From: Gemmatimonadota bacterium
Lineage (GTDB): Bacteria > Gemmatimonadota > Gemmatimonadetes > Gemmatimonadales > GWC2-71-9
DNA length: 64,000 nucleotides
Direction of reading: 5' to 3'
NCBI GenBank assembly: GCA_029262195.1
Contig: JAJCZX010000010.1
Span: 317,352 to 381,351 of the forward strand
Position numbers and translations under genes: made by a program. The notes beneath the pieces were generated by a model, which saw nothing but the letters and a program-made list of their open reading frames with translations, was not told the DNA's origin and did not search any database. Below are positions 51,370-60,552 of this stretch, one piece after another. The first letter of the stretch is position 1. Every line of letters begins with the position of its first letter.

Positions 51370-54027
51370 TTAAAGGCTCAACCAGTAGTTGAATTTCACC
51401 AGGAAGGTATTTGTTGCCTCGGTGTCGTCGAAGATATCAGATACCGAACTCCTAAAATCGAACTGTCCCGTCTGGTTGAAGCCGCTTCGGCCGTGCTGCC
51501 ATACCAGAAACAGGGTCGATCCCAGGTTGTATTCCCATCGCAACACGACGTTGGAACGGAAGGACAAGAAAGTGAAGTCGGGGTTACCGAGGTCGATGTC
51601 GGCGGTTCCATCTCCGGTGACGTCGAGGCTCACATCGCCGTTGTCAATGAAAACGCGGTCGTCGGCGAAGCTCTGGATTCTGTCGTCAAATGTCTCGCCC
51701 CGCGGGTCAGCCACGCGCCGATAGTCGACATAGTCGCCGGAAGAGACGAACGGTTCAGCGTAGATCTGGAGCGAAAGATCTGGCGAGAAAGTCATGTTGC
51801 CCCGGAATTGCATGGAGACAGTGGTTTGTTCTAGCTCGCCAAAAATAAATTCGCGTTCTGAACCCACGTCTTCCTGTCGCAAAAACTGCCAGGTATCGCG
51901 TTGCCCGTTGAAATTGGGACCGAAGGAGAAATCCATGTTCGTGGCTGCTCTCCACGACACGCTGGGTGTTATCCCGTAGCCGTGGCTCCCGCTCGCTGCC
52001 TGATTCCAGAAGAAACCGTTGAGGTTGGCGCGTAACGGCTTGCGGAAATCGCTGCCGACGAAGAACCACCCGTTGAGGTTGTTGGGTCGCTGGAATCCCG
52101 GTCCACCGCGCAGGTCGGTTACGCCGAGGCCGCCAACGTTGATGTTCATTCCCACGTTGGCATTCCAATAGTTCAAGAATGTGGCGTTGGCGTTAATGTT
52201 TCCGCCGGAATTTTTTCTTTCCCACCCGTGCGTGTAGTTGGTCCATGCGTTGAAATTCACGCTTGCTCTCCGGAAAACCTTGCCCGGAGTCAGCCAACGG
52301 CGTTGAACCCAGACAAAACCGCCGGTGTTGTCGGTCTGGTTTTGGAAGCCCAGGTCGTTGACTTCGAAACCTGGTGACCGCGTGTCCACTCCAATGGTGA
52401 ACCGCACGTTGCCAGCGTTTTTCCCGAAGTTCATGGCTCCGGCAAAACCGCTCAGGCTGGTGCGGGTGGAGTCAAACACGGTGTGGTCGTTGTCGGGACG
52501 CTGGAAATAGCGGGCCGACGACAATTGCGCCAACCGGATTGACTCGGAGCTTCCATTGATGCGGCTTCCCATGATTCTACCGTCCAAACTCCAGGTATCG
52601 TTCTTGAACCTGTGTGTCAGGTCGGCGCCGCCGGTGAAGGCCGACGTTCTAAGGAAACTCAAATTTTCAAGATCTCCACGGTCCATAAGGGTCCCGAACG
52701 TACCCAGAACCGTCTGGCCTTCTCTGAGGTCTTTGGCCAAGCGCCCTACCAGGTAGGTTGTTCCCGGTTCAACCAGGTCACTATAGGGGTTTCCGTCGCC
52801 ACCCAAAACATCTGCCCGTTCGGCAGCCGTCCTGGCGCCGAGCAGACCGATGGTCCAGCCCGACTGCGTCTTTCCAGAAAGCTTAGCGGCTGAATGAATG
52901 TCTGTGTGGTTTACTCGTTCGGCAAACCCTCCGCGGCTGTCGGGGCTCCCTTGTGGAGATCGTCCGACCCTTCGCGTGTAGAAGAGTTGCTCCCGTCCGT
53001 TGCCTGCTATTCCAAATTGGAAAATGTCGAGCCCTTCGTTAAAGAAGGGGCGTTGTTCGGGGAAGAAGGTTTCAAACGCGCTCAGGTTTACAACCGCCGG
53101 GTCGGCTTCAACCTGGCCGAAATCGGGTCTAATGGTTGCAGAGAGCGTCAGAGCCGGTGTGACTCCGATATTGAAGTCTGCCCCCATCGTTGCGGAGCGG
53201 TCGTTCCCGGTTTGGAACGGGTTGTTCGCTTCGGATGGCGAAGCGGTGTTGCTGAGGACTGTGTAAGGCAACACTTCCACCCGTCTTGGTGGTACGATGT
53301 TACTGAGGCCCACGAGGTCTCCGAAAAGAGATACGACTCCACGTGCGTCTTTCGGGCGGAGCTTCCAGTACTGAGACTCGTTACGTCGGTTGATGTCCCG
53401 GACGATGTTGAAGCCAAAGGTAGTTTCATCAGCCTTGGTGAAACGAAGTTGGCTGAGCGGAATCGCGAACTCCGCTGTCCAACCCTGGGCGTCGATAGTA
53501 GTCGCAACGTCCCAGATAGCGTTCCATGAGCGGTCGCTGTTGTTATCGTCGTACATATAGCGATCCAGCTTCACTCCGGCTGGATTCACTGCGAACTCAA
53601 AAGCAGTCCGGCGGTCACGGTAGGAATCGATCTGTACCGAGATCCAGTCCGATGGTGAAAATTCATCTCGGCGCGTAAGGTGTGCTGCAATCTCTCCGGG
53701 CTGCCTGTCAAAAGCTCGTACCGCTATGTACAGTGTCGCATCGGTGTACACTACGCGGAACTCGGTCCTCTCGGTCGCCGGTAGACCCTCGTCGGGATCT
53801 CTTTGCATAAAATCGGAATGGACCGGTGCGTCCTGCCACGCGCCATCGTCTAGAACTCCATCAATGCGCGGTGCAAGCGGCTGTGCCCTTATTGCCGTGG
53901 CAATGGCAGGCCGTGGTACAGAAATGTTTGAGGTAGATTGTTGAGATAGAGCTGTCTGAGGTGCGATTAGTAGACCGACCGCCGTGGTTGCGATCGCGAA
54001 TGAATTTCGCGGTGTTGGTGTTTTCAT
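51370..54027 (-). CDS. CBM9-like/DUF5916 exported protein
   Basis: An 885-residue protein with signal peptide (ending near TALSQQ). An N-terminal CBM9-like domain (RIDGVLDDGAWQDAP, RDEFSPSDWISVQIDSYRDR) is followed by the DUF5916 domain and a long beta-barrel-like C-terminal region with many alternating strands, ending LVKFNYWLSL. The family is common in Bacteroidota and Gemmatimonadota and is predicted to sit in the outer membrane and bind a carbohydrate. It has no catalytic motif. The related lipoprotein at 17447 carries only the CBM9-like part. Confidence 0.83.
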   Translation of the reverse strand: MKTPTPRNSFAIATTAVGLLIAPQTALSQQSTSNISVPRPAIATAIRAQPLAPRIDGVLDDGAWQDAPVHSDFMQRDPDEGLPATERTEFRVVYTDATLYIAVRAFDRQPGEIAAHLTRRDEFSPSDWISVQIDSYRDRRTAFEFAVNPAGVKLDRYMYDDNNSDRSWNAIWDVATTIDAQGWTAEFAIPLSQLRFTKADETTFGFNIVRDINRRNESQYWKLRPKDARGVVSLFGDLVGLSNIVPPRRVEVLPYTVLSNTASPSEANNPFQTGNDRSATMGADFNIGVTPALTLSATIRPDFGQVEADPAVVNLSAFETFFPEQRPFFNEGLDIFQFGIAGNGREQLFYTRRVGRSPQGSPDSRGGFAERVNHTDIHSAAKLSGKTQSGWTIGLLGARTAAERADVLGGDGNPYSDLVEPGTTYLVGRLAKDLREGQTVLGTFGTLMDRGDLENLSFLRTSAFTGGADLTHRFKNDTWSLDGRIMGSRINGSSESIRLAQLSSARYFQRPDNDHTVFDSTRTSLSGFAGAMNFGKNAGNVRFTIGVDTRSPGFEVNDLGFQNQTDNTGGFVWVQRRWLTPGKVFRRASVNFNAWTNYTHGWERKNSGGNINANATFLNYWNANVGMNINVGGLGVTDLRGGPGFQRPNNLNGWFFVGSDFRKPLRANLNGFFWNQAASGSHGYGITPSVSWRAATNMDFSFGPNFNGQRDTWQFLRQEDVGSEREFIFGELEQTTVSMQFRGNMTFSPDLSLQIYAEPFVSSGDYVDYRRVADPRGETFDDRIQSFADDRVFIDNGDVSLDVTGDGTADIDLGNPDFTFLSFRSNVVLRWEYNLGSTLFLVWQHGRSGFNQTGQFDFRSSVSDIFDDTEATNTFLVKFNYWLSL

Positions 54028-54370
54028 CTTCGTTTGGCTCCCTGGAATTTCGACGCCGTACCCACCAGGACGAGCGCTGTTAATCTTTGGACGGCGCGGG
54101 ATTTAAAAAGGTTGCATACGTTTGGATGTCGAATCCAAAACAACCCCGCGCACGGTTCCTGTTGTTAACAGTAGCAACGATTATGCCACGTTCGGAAAGT
54201 GCCATAAGCAGTTGCGGAACAATGACTTAAAGGTGTTTGCGTTTGTGTGCTCTCGTGCGCGTTCTCGCGATTTCGGGAAGCCTGACTTCATTTTCGCACG
54301 TTTCCCCCGGTCTTGGGACGGCCCCATTAGAATTAGCATTGGTCTTCACTCGCAACGGCAAAGTCCACTG
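54028..54370 (+). other. 343-bp divergent promoter region
   Basis: Lies between the DUF5916 gene (minus) and pabB (plus). The frame upstream of pabB is open back to 54122, but its residues look non-coding (Arg/Ser-rich, no family match). TTGTTAACAGTAGCAAC and similar short repeats are seen, but no convincing operator or RNA. Confidence 0.4.
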
Positions 54371-55621
54371 ATGATCAAACTGTCGACAATCTTGGATCGT
54401 ATACCAGACCTCCCGAGACCACTGGTTTGGTTTGAGGGAGGGGAGGGCTCAGAGGGGGTGATGACGTTAGCCTGGGGGGTCAGTCAGCGCTTCAGGTTGG
54501 ATTGGACCACCGCCTCGATGGGTGACGTTGACTGGTTGGATAGTTTGCCAGGTGACAGGAGGCTTGTCGGGTTCGTGGCTTATGAACTTGGTATTCCGCC
54601 CGGTGCTATTCGCAATCGGCCCCCAACGAGGCAACCCATTTGCGATTTCTTTGAACCCGAGTACGAGGTTCAGTTTGATGCTAAGACCGGGGCTGTGGTA
54701 CGGCAGTCCAGCGGAGCGGTGGAGGTGTTGGAGGCTTCAACTCCCCCGTCCGACACCCGGTCCCGAAGGGAGCCGGTCGTTGCCCCCAGCCTCGTTTCGA
54801 CCAGTTTTTCGCAGGGCGATTTTGAGCAGGCCGTTCGAAAAGTGCAGGATTACATCGCCGCCGGTGACGTTTACCAGGTTAACCTCTCTGTCGCTCAGAT
54901 TCTTGAGACCGACGTTGATCCGTGGACCGTCTATTTGCGCCTGCGCGAGATAAACCCCTCGCCGTGGATGGGTTTTGCCGATTTTGGCGACTGGCAAATT
55001 GTGAGCGGTTCTCCCGAATTGCTCGTCGAGGTTTCCGAGAACGCACAGGGCAGGGAGATCAGAAGTAGGCCGATTGCCGGAACGCGAAAAAAGACAGGCG
55101 AAAAAAGCGCGGATGCCGCCATGAAGGCCGAATTGAAACTGGATGAAAAGGAGCAAGCAGAACATCTGATGCTGGTTGACCTCGCCCGCAACGATATTGG
55201 CCGAGTTGCAGAGTACGGCACCCTTGATGTGAGCGAGCTGGCGGTGGTAGAAGAGTATTCGCACGTTTATCACCTCGTAAGCGAAGTAAGAGCGCTGCTG
55301 GCTCCCGAGGTTTCCAACCCGAGGGTTTTCCAGGCAATTTTTCCATGTGGTACCATTACCGGAGTGCCGAAAATCAGGGCCATGGAAGTCATCGCAGAAC
55401 TGGAGCCCGTGGCCAGAGGGGGCTACACGGGCGCGCTCGGGTGGATGGGTCCGGAGGGTCTGCAGTTCAATATTCTCATTCGTTCGGCTCTGTTCAGTGA
55501 TAACGAGGTCGCCGTTCAGGCTGGTGCGGGGGTCGTGTGGGATTCCATCCCTGAGCGCGAATGGTTCGAAAGCCTGCGCAAGGCCCGGGCTATTCGACTG
55601 GCGCTGGGTCTGGAGGACTGA
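54371..55621 (+). CDS. pabB: Aminodeoxychorismate synthase component I
   Basis: About 416 residues from the ATG at 54371. The anthranilate synthase I/PabB fold is shown by FEQAVRKVQDYIAAGDVYQV, NPSPWMGFADFG, SPELLVEV, RPIAGTRKK, EQAEHLMLVDLARNDIGRV and CGTITGVPKIRAMEVI. It converts chorismate and glutamine-derived ammonia to aminodeoxychorismate in p-aminobenzoate and folate synthesis. PIAGT favours PabB over TrpE. Its stop overlaps pabC's ATG. The glutaminase PabA is not in the window. Confidence 0.9.
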   Translation: MIKLSTILDRIPDLPRPLVWFEGGEGSEGVMTLAWGVSQRFRLDWTTASMGDVDWLDSLPGDRRLVGFVAYELGIPPGAIRNRPPTRQPICDFFEPEYEVQFDAKTGAVVRQSSGAVEVLEASTPPSDTRSRREPVVAPSLVSTSFSQGDFEQAVRKVQDYIAAGDVYQVNLSVAQILETDVDPWTVYLRLREINPSPWMGFADFGDWQIVSGSPELLVEVSENAQGREIRSRPIAGTRKKTGEKSADAAMKAELKLDEKEQAEHLMLVDLARNDIGRVAEYGTLDVSELAVVEEYSHVYHLVSEVRALLAPEVSNPRVFQAIFPCGTITGVPKIRAMEVIAELEPVARGGYTGALGWMGPEGLQFNILIRSALFSDNEVAVQAGAGVVWDSIPEREWFESLRKARAIRLALGLED

Positions 55622-56283
55622 TGGCGATCTTCGAGACGATGCGGGTGCGTGGAGGGGCGATCCCGTTTCTCGATCGGCACATGTTACGGTTTATGAAAAA
55701 CCAGAAGGCCCTGGCTCTTGCCGAACTCCCGACTGAATGTGCCGACAGACTGTTGGCGTTGGCTTCAGCTGGCCCGGCGGAGCACGTGGTTCGCGTGCAA
55801 TGGGACGGAAGTTCACTCGAGATAACCACGCGCGACCTTCCGCATCTCGATGGCATGGACGTCATCGTCTCGTCGGTCGTGCACCCGGGCTATTCAATCA
55901 AAACCACAGATCGCGCCCACTTTGATCAGGCCCGAGAAGAAGCGGCTTCCCGAGGTGCGGACGAATCTCTTCTGCTCACATCCGAAGGTTTTGTCGCCGA
56001 AGGGACGATCTTCGCCATCGGTTGGTTCGCAAACGACGTTTTGTGCCTGCCTGCGCTCGACCTCGAAATTCTTCCCAGCATCGGCAGGGCCAGGGTTGTG
56101 GAATGCGCGACCGCGCTAGGAATAACGGTCCGTGAAGGGAGGTTTTCTCTGAGAGAAATGGTAGGAAACGCCTCGCTGGCTACCACTTCAGTGCGGGGCG
56201 TTGTCCCCATCATAACATTGGACGGGATTCCCGTGCCGACCCACGAATCGGTACAGAGATTGTCTCAAATGTTCTGGCCTTAA
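55621..56283 (+). CDS. pabC: Aminodeoxychorismate lyase (class IV PLP enzyme)
   Basis: A 220-residue fold-type IV PLP protein. It shows AIFETMRVRGGAIPFLDRH at the N-terminus, the Schiff-base Lys region near the IKTTDRAHF block, ESLLLTSEGFVAEGTIFAIG, and LPSIGRARVVE near the C-terminus. It releases pyruvate from aminodeoxychorismate to give p-aminobenzoate. The ATG overlaps the pabB stop by one base, so the pair is translationally coupled. It is followed by two tRNA genes. Confidence 0.88.
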   Translation: MAIFETMRVRGGAIPFLDRHMLRFMKNQKALALAELPTECADRLLALASAGPAEHVVRVQWDGSSLEITTRDLPHLDGMDVIVSSVVHPGYSIKTTDRAHFDQAREEAASRGADESLLLTSEGFVAEGTIFAIGWFANDVLCLPALDLEILPSIGRARVVECATALGITVREGRFSLREMVGNASLATTSVRGVVPIITLDGIPVPTHESVQRLSQMFWP

Positions 56284-56338
56284 CTTGACCAGCAAATTGG
56301 GCTAAACTAGCTTGCAAGCCCGCATGTATGCGGACATG

Positions 56339-56412
<74 letters not shown>

Positions 56413-56420
56413 CCTGCCGA

Positions 56421-56519
56421 ATGCCGAATGCAGAACGGCGAGTGTAAAATGCAGAATTGGTGAGGGACGGAGATTGCATTCTCTACTCTCAATTCGCCCA
56501 TTTTACCCTCTGCATTCCA
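56421..56519. repeat. Imperfect inverted repeat between the two tRNA genes
   Basis: Arms begin GAATGCAGA...GTAAAATG...GAATTG and are matched by the reverse complement of CAATTCGCCCATTTTACCC and TCTGCATTC. A GAATGC(CGAATGC) start is repeated. It could be a REP-like or MITE-like element, or the remains of one. Confidence 0.55.
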
Positions 56520-56520
56520 T

Positions 56521-56593
56521 AGGCCCGTAGCTCAATTGGCAGAGCACCGGTCTCCAAAACCGGGGGTTGCAGGTTCGAGTCCTGCCGGGCCTG
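56521..56593 (+). tRNA. tRNA-Trp (CCA anticodon)
   Basis: Acceptor AGGCCCG/CGGGCCT, D-arm GCTC/GAGC, anticodon stem CCGGT/ACCGG with loop CTCCAAA (CCA), T-arm CAGG-TTCGAGT-CCTG. Discriminator G. Does not encode CCA. A strong terminator follows directly. Confidence 0.96.
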
Positions 56594-56594
56594 T

Positions 56595-56632
56595 AAAAAG
56601 GGGAAATCGCACTTGCGCGGTTTCCCCTTTTT
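56595..56632 (+). terminator. Intrinsic terminator of the tRNA operon
   Basis: AAAAAGGGGAAATCGC and GCGGTTTCCCCTTTTT pair almost perfectly around a short loop, and the 3' arm ends in a T run. It closes the pabBC-tRNA transcript. Confidence 0.8.
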
Positions 56633-56678
56633 CATTCCTCGGCCGGACTCAGACCACGCCGCTCGTTTCACTTGAGGC

Positions 56679-56804
56679 TTAGGTGCGAGTCCTAGCGCAT
56701 TCCCTGGCGGTCCACAGAGGGGAACCGGAAACGGGTAAGTGCTGGATTCCCCTCAACTGATCCAAAGGCCCTCGGTAGTCTCCGAAGTTCCACCTCTGTC
56801 CCAC
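56679..56804 (-). CDS. MGQ-type micro-ORF (5' flank of cassette B), 41 aa
   Basis: From a GTG start the frame reads MGQRWNFGDYRGPLDQLRG and ends at 56679. Only the N-terminus (MGQ-x-W-(N/D)-F) matches the other micro-ORFs; the helical end is missing, so it may be frame-shifted or decayed. It lies upstream of, and opposite to, the beta-helix gene B. Confidence 0.4.
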   Translation of the reverse strand: MGQRWNFGDYRGPLDQLRGIQHLPVSGSPLWTARECARTRT

Positions 56805-56893
56805 CGCTTGGAACGGGCTCTATGCCCATCGGGTTTAACTAAAGGTTGAGAGTTTAGAATAATTTTTTGGAAAGAGGTGTGATGATGAGTGTA
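56791..56893 (+). repeat. Conserved 5' leader of the beta-helix cassette, copy B
   Basis: Counterpart of the leader at 39581. Both have the core CCCATCGGGTTTAAC, AAAGGTTG and GAGTTTAGA, and the identical last 20 bases over the start codon. The region upstream of 56791 and downstream of the terminator (56633-56790) differs between the two copies. Confidence 0.75.
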
Positions 56894-58711
56894 GGAAACG
56901 TAGCTACGATAACAGCGCTAAAAGCGTTGACTGCACCACCGACGGACGTGGTTCAGGTAGTTGAAGGATATGCGAGCGCGGGCGACGGCGGTGGAGGGAC
57001 GTTTGTTTGGGAGAGTTCCGGGGGCGCTTACTCTTCAGGCCCCTCTTTTACTTTCCTCCAGAATATTCACGGTGACGACATCATCACCCGCACGGTTGGG
57101 TCGTTTGTCACTGATGGCTGGAAGAAAGGGGTCGAGGTTACAATCAGCGGCACGATCAACAACAACGGCACGTTTCGCGTTACGGGTGTCACAACGACAA
57201 GTCTAACCGTAGGAGGAGTTTCGCTTACCGCAGAAACCGTAACGGCAACACTGATCAATTTCGGCGACAAGGGGACGACCTTCGCGCCGAACGGAGCGTC
57301 CGCTAAGGGCTGGTGGGTTAGGCAGTTTTCCGGTGCCTTAGACGTTCGGTGGTTCGGAGCCAAGGGAGACAAAGTTGCCAACGATACTGCTAAGATCCAG
57401 GCGGCGATCGACGCGTCCGAAGCAGCAGGGGGTGGGTTCGTCTATCTTCCCCACGGCAATTACCTAATTGACGAGCCTCTACGTTTGACGGAAAGCGGGG
57501 GCGGAATAGTTGGTGACGGGTCGGCGGATACCAACATTAATATTGGGGCTGGCGCATTCAACGCCATCGAAATCCATGGACCATCGGTGACGCCCCCAGA
57601 TGACATAAACGGCATCGTAGTTCGTGATATAAAAATCCGGGGAGAAGAACGATCTGCAACACCTTCACATTCTGCGGTTGATGTTTTACGCGCACATCGA
57701 GTGTGGATTGAGAATGTAGAGGTGACGGGCGATGACGGTGAAGACAAGGCCAATTGGGCATTTGAAAACTGTTTCAATTTCGGTGAGAGAACTTGGCAGG
57801 GTCAAGTCGTTAGATGTTACCTCAGGCACGCGATGAATGCTGGGCTTCGCTGTGCCAACCAGGGGGAGATTCAGGTCACGGGGAGCTTGATCTTCGGTGT
57901 TAAGTACGGTGTCCAGTTGGTTGGTACTGGCGGTATCGGTATTAATTTCACAATGAATGGCGGTTGGGTTCAAGGGGGTATGGGATCGAAGGAAAAGGAT
58001 CCCGTTTTATCAAGCCCCGAGGGTTCCAACGTGGTCATCGATGGCTGGAGGCAAGCCGCGTTTATTGGGACCTACATGGAGAGGGCCGAAGTCGCCTGCG
58101 TGACAATCGGAGCTACAGCACAAGTGGACGGGGTCACTCTCACTGGCTGCGTCTTAAACGGCGGTGGTGGAAACGGTGCCGTGTATGCTGTAAAGGCCGA
58201 TCGGTGCGAAGGCCTTTCTGTGACGGGTTGTTGGGTCGAAAACCACGACACTGCGGGACTTGAGTGCAACGGTACTCGAACCACTCGGGTTTTTTGGGTT
58301 GGCAATGGTGGAAACCAAGGAACGTCGGTTGGTACGCCGCCGGAGTCAGGGTTCGTACAAAGCCACGGCACGAACGACGGGTATTTTGAAATTGTAGGGC
58401 GAGGCGATGGTGATGCGCCAACTCTCCAATACAGGGATCGAACCGCTGGCGACCGATGTGAGCTAGCACTTATTTCAGACCAATTGAGATTTTTGGACGG
58501 GGGCGTAGCCACTAGGGCTTCAGTTGACGTTGCTAACGGATCGATCGCGCCAGGCACTCAGGGACCGAGGGTTTACAGCGGTACCGGAACTCCGGAAGGC
58601 GCCGTTGCAGCAAAAGTGGGCTCCCTTTTCATGAGAAGCGACGGAAGTGTGGGGACTTCAATGTACATAAAGGAAAGCGGCTCCGGGACGACTGGCTGGG
58701 CCCCCAAATAG
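56882..58711 (+). CDS. Phage-tailspike-like right-handed beta-helix protein B
   Basis: A 609-residue protein. The N-terminus (SVGNVATITALKALT, VEGYASAGDGGGGTFVWE) is shared with protein A. An insert of about 70 residues (GSFVTDGWKKGVEVTISGTI, NNNGTFRVTG) is a small phage-type domain absent from A. Then comes GALDVRWFGAKGDKV and a beta-helix. The C-terminus has SGTGTPEG and LFMRSDGSVGTSMYIKESG. The middle differs from A almost completely, so the cassettes share ends with different centres. No catalytic residues are certain. It is next to tRNA-Trp. Confidence 0.78.
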   Translation: MMSVGNVATITALKALTAPPTDVVQVVEGYASAGDGGGGTFVWESSGGAYSSGPSFTFLQNIHGDDIITRTVGSFVTDGWKKGVEVTISGTINNNGTFRVTGVTTTSLTVGGVSLTAETVTATLINFGDKGTTFAPNGASAKGWWVRQFSGALDVRWFGAKGDKVANDTAKIQAAIDASEAAGGGFVYLPHGNYLIDEPLRLTESGGGIVGDGSADTNINIGAGAFNAIEIHGPSVTPPDDINGIVVRDIKIRGEERSATPSHSAVDVLRAHRVWIENVEVTGDDGEDKANWAFENCFNFGERTWQGQVVRCYLRHAMNAGLRCANQGEIQVTGSLIFGVKYGVQLVGTGGIGINFTMNGGWVQGGMGSKEKDPVLSSPEGSNVVIDGWRQAAFIGTYMERAEVACVTIGATAQVDGVTLTGCVLNGGGGNGAVYAVKADRCEGLSVTGCWVENHDTAGLECNGTRTTRVFWVGNGGNQGTSVGTPPESGFVQSHGTNDGYFEIVGRGDGDAPTLQYRDRTAGDRCELALISDQLRFLDGGVATRASVDVANGSIAPGTQGPRVYSGTGTPEGAVAAKVGSLFMRSDGSVGTSMYIKESGSGTTGWAPK

Positions 58712-58729
58712 GGCCCATCCCTCCGTCGC

Positions 58730-58872
58730 TTAGCTGGCCGAGGCAAGCCGTTGGGGGCTACTGTTAAACGACTCCAAGAGGTGCAACAACTTATCCGCGC
58801 CTCTTCGTAGCCCTCGCCGCGTGGTCGATCACAATCAGGCAGCTCGTACCCGAGATCAAAGTACTGTCCCAT
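58730..58872 (-). CDS. MGQ-type micro-ORF (3' flank of cassette B), frame-shifted
   Basis: Begins MGQYFDLGYELPDCDRPRGE and GYEEA, matching the micro-ORF at 41392. Relative to that copy one base is missing near 58802; with it restored the frame ends DKLLHLLESF and a stop at 58730. Without it the frame runs through the beta-helix gene's 3' end. The ribosome-site region (CCAAGAGGTAGGT before ATG) is strong. Confidence 0.45.
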
Positions 58873-58937
58873 ACCTACCTCTTGGTTAAGATTCTTGGGG
58901 AACAGCCTAACCAGGGGGTATCAACGAAAGGGTCAAA
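58864..58937 (+). repeat. Conserved 3' flank of the beta-helix cassette, copy B
   Basis: Matches 41384-41453: CTGTCCCATAC, CTTGGT, GGAACAGC, GTATCAACGAAAGG and CAAA. On the minus strand it is the leader of the 58872 micro-ORF. Confidence 0.65.
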
Positions 58938-59000
58938 CTTCGGGAAATTTCAGCCTCCCTGGAGGAAGCTCTACCTGATACTGCCAGGGAGCGGCTGTTG

Positions 59001-59156
59001 TGAACCACCCCGGGATTGTCGGAGGCTCTAATTCATGAGAGGATTGGAGTCATGGTTAAATCAAGCAGGTATTCACCAGAGGTCCGTGCCCGTGCGGTAC
59101 GGATGGTTCGAGAGCACGAAGCGGAGTACGCATCGCAGTGGGCCACGATTTGTTAA
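59001..59156 (+). mobile_element. IS3-family element remnant (left end and orfA start)
   Basis: TGAACCACCCCGGGATTGTC resembles an IS3-family left terminal repeat. ATG at 59052 opens orfA-like [20 protein letters not shown] and ends after 34 residues in TAA at 59154, where the similarity stops. The rest of the element, including orfB, is absent. Confidence 0.75.
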
Positions 59157-59281
59157 CCACCCAGCCATTTTTTTGCCAGCCGATTTAGGGTAGCCGCCAG
59201 TTCTTTCAACGCTTCGTCAAATCCTGGTCCCCTGTATCCGTACCATTCTAGGACATCAATATCTAGTCTCTGTTCGCTCAC
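59153..59281 (-). CDS. Micro-ORF with GGAGG site, 42 aa
   Basis: From a GTG with GGGAGGAAT before it, the frame encodes 42 residues: [20 protein letters not shown], then [19 protein letters not shown] and a short end. The GP...EAL...L pattern matches the micro-ORF at 41392, but the start is MSEQ instead of MGQ. It directly abuts the IS remnant at 59153. It adds a further micro-ORF on the same strand, near cassette B. Confidence 0.45.
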   Translation of the reverse strand: MSEQRLDIDVLEWYGYRGPGFDEALKELAATLNRLAKKWLGG

Positions 59282-59399
59282 GATTCCTCCCTGCTCTCGA
59301 CATGGCGAACCCCGGCCAAAGGCGTTCGCTTTATTCCCGCGAGCGCATGGATGATCGGTCGCCGGAACCCTTGGCCAGGGAAGGTCCCAGCCTCGCCGA
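59282..59399 (+). other. Gap between micro-ORF and ABM-like gene
   Basis: No gene, RNA or repeat is recognised. It has a GC-rich stretch with short palindromes (GGCGAACCCCGGCC). Confidence 0.35.
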
Positions 59400-59705
59400 C
59401 TACAGTTCGAAGCAGGCAGCTACCAGGTTTAGGTTCTCCGACTTTGGGGGAGAAACCGGCCCGCTTGCCTTGAGAGCGGCCTGAAAGTACTGGAATTCAT
59501 TGAGATCATTCAGCTTTGAAAGGGTCTCCTGATCGGCGGTCATGTTGATGTGCACGAAAGTTTGTCCATCGTCGAGCGTGAACGAGGCATAGCGCATCCC
59601 CTCAATCGGGTTGCTCCGAAGCGCCTCCATCACTCGGAGGATGTTCGCTTCGTTTTCCTCGACAAACTCGGGCTTTACCGTGTATTGAACCTTGACCGTT
59701 TTCAT
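59400..59705 (-). CDS. Hypothetical dimeric alpha-beta barrel protein
   Basis: A 101-residue protein. The first half (KTVKVQYTVKPEFVEENEAN and SFTLDDGQTFVHINM) suggests an antibiotic-biosynthesis-monooxygenase-like fold. No catalytic residue is visible. It starts 4 bp inside the SnoaL-like gene's 3' end, on the same strand, so they are one transcript. Divergent from the HxlR regulator. Confidence 0.6.
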   Translation of the reverse strand: MKTVKVQYTVKPEFVEENEANILRVMEALRSNPIEGMRYASFTLDDGQTFVHINMTADQETLSKLNDLNEFQYFQAALKASGPVSPPKSENLNLVAACFEL

Positions 59706-60124
59706 TTACCGGCTCCCAAGAAGGTCATGAGCTGGTCGTGCTGGGAGGGCAGCCCGAACGAATTCCAGTGTTCGAACATCTTCCCGTCTTTCATCACGAA
59801 AAGGTGAATGTCGGCGTGGCAATATGGACGCCCGTCCTTCGACCCTTCGCCCACGTCCATCATTGCAACGTGATCGTCCTTGGCGAACAACTGTACGGGG
59901 TTCAGCTTGAAGGTGTCGAATGTCGAGAACGCTCCGTGCGCGCGCTCGACGATTGTCCGGAAGCCATCACGGTCCTGGAGCCCTTCCGGAGCGTTGTGGT
60001 TTGTGAAATTCTTATGCACCAGCTCGTCGATTTGTTCTACGTTCCCATCAGCGAATCCGTGTAACAACCTCCGAACGGTTTCCATGTTCTTCTTCTCTGT
60101 TTCGGTGTACTGCTCCGTTGTCAT
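59702..60124 (-). CDS. SnoaL-like (NTF2-fold) protein
   Basis: A 140-residue protein in the SnoaL/NTF2-like polyketide cyclase family: RRLLHGFADGNVEQIDELVH, FTNHNAPEGLQDRDGFRTIV and HADIHLFVMKDGKMFEHWNS. Members include cyclases, isomerases and proteins of unknown function. It is the first gene of a two-gene unit and is divergent from the HxlR gene 92 bp away. Confidence 0.78.
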   Translation of the reverse strand: MTTEQYTETEKKNMETVRRLLHGFADGNVEQIDELVHKNFTNHNAPEGLQDRDGFRTIVERAHGAFSTFDTFKLNPVQLFAKDDHVAMMDVGEGSKDGRPYCHADIHLFVMKDGKMFEHWNSFGLPSQHDQLMTFLGAGK

Positions 60125-60216
60125 GTCGATGGTCTCCGTCTCTAATTTGAGTTGCGAGTTCCTAATGGAATGAGCATAATGTCTAGTAACGAAACGAACG
60201 TAAAGTAGGGTAATTC

Positions 60217-60552
60217 ATGTCACCTAGAGACATTGACGACACTAATAGTGGACGATGCGGGATAGCAGAGACTATCGATCTACTGGGAGGCCGCTACAAA
60301 CTCCACATCCTCCGCGCTTTGCTGCGGGAAGGCGGCCCGCTCCGCTTCGGCGAGCTTCGGCGAGCACTTGTGAGCGTTAGCCAAAAAACTCTGACGCGAA
60401 ACTTGCGTGACCTGGAAACTCAACATGTGCTCACGCGCACGGCATACGCTGAGGTGCCCCCGCGCGTGGAGTATGAGCTGACGGCCAAAGGCAGCCGGTT
60501 GATGCCCATTTTCGAAGCGATCAATGTGTGGGCTGACGAATACCTCGCCTAA
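60217..60552 (+). CDS. HxlR family transcriptional regulator
   Basis: A 111-residue winged-helix protein: CGIAETIDLLGGRYKLHILR, RFGELRRALVSVSQKTLTRNL, RDLETQHVLTRTAY and VEYELTAKGSRL. The single Cys near residue 13 matches the redox-sensing Cys of some HxlR/YodB proteins. It is divergent from the SnoaL/ABM-like pair and probably represses it, as HxlR regulators often do with small redox genes. Confidence 0.85.
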   Translation: MSPRDIDDTNSGRCGIAETIDLLGGRYKLHILRALLREGGPLRFGELRRALVSVSQKTLTRNLRDLETQHVLTRTAYAEVPPRVEYELTAKGSRLMPIFEAINVWADEYLA

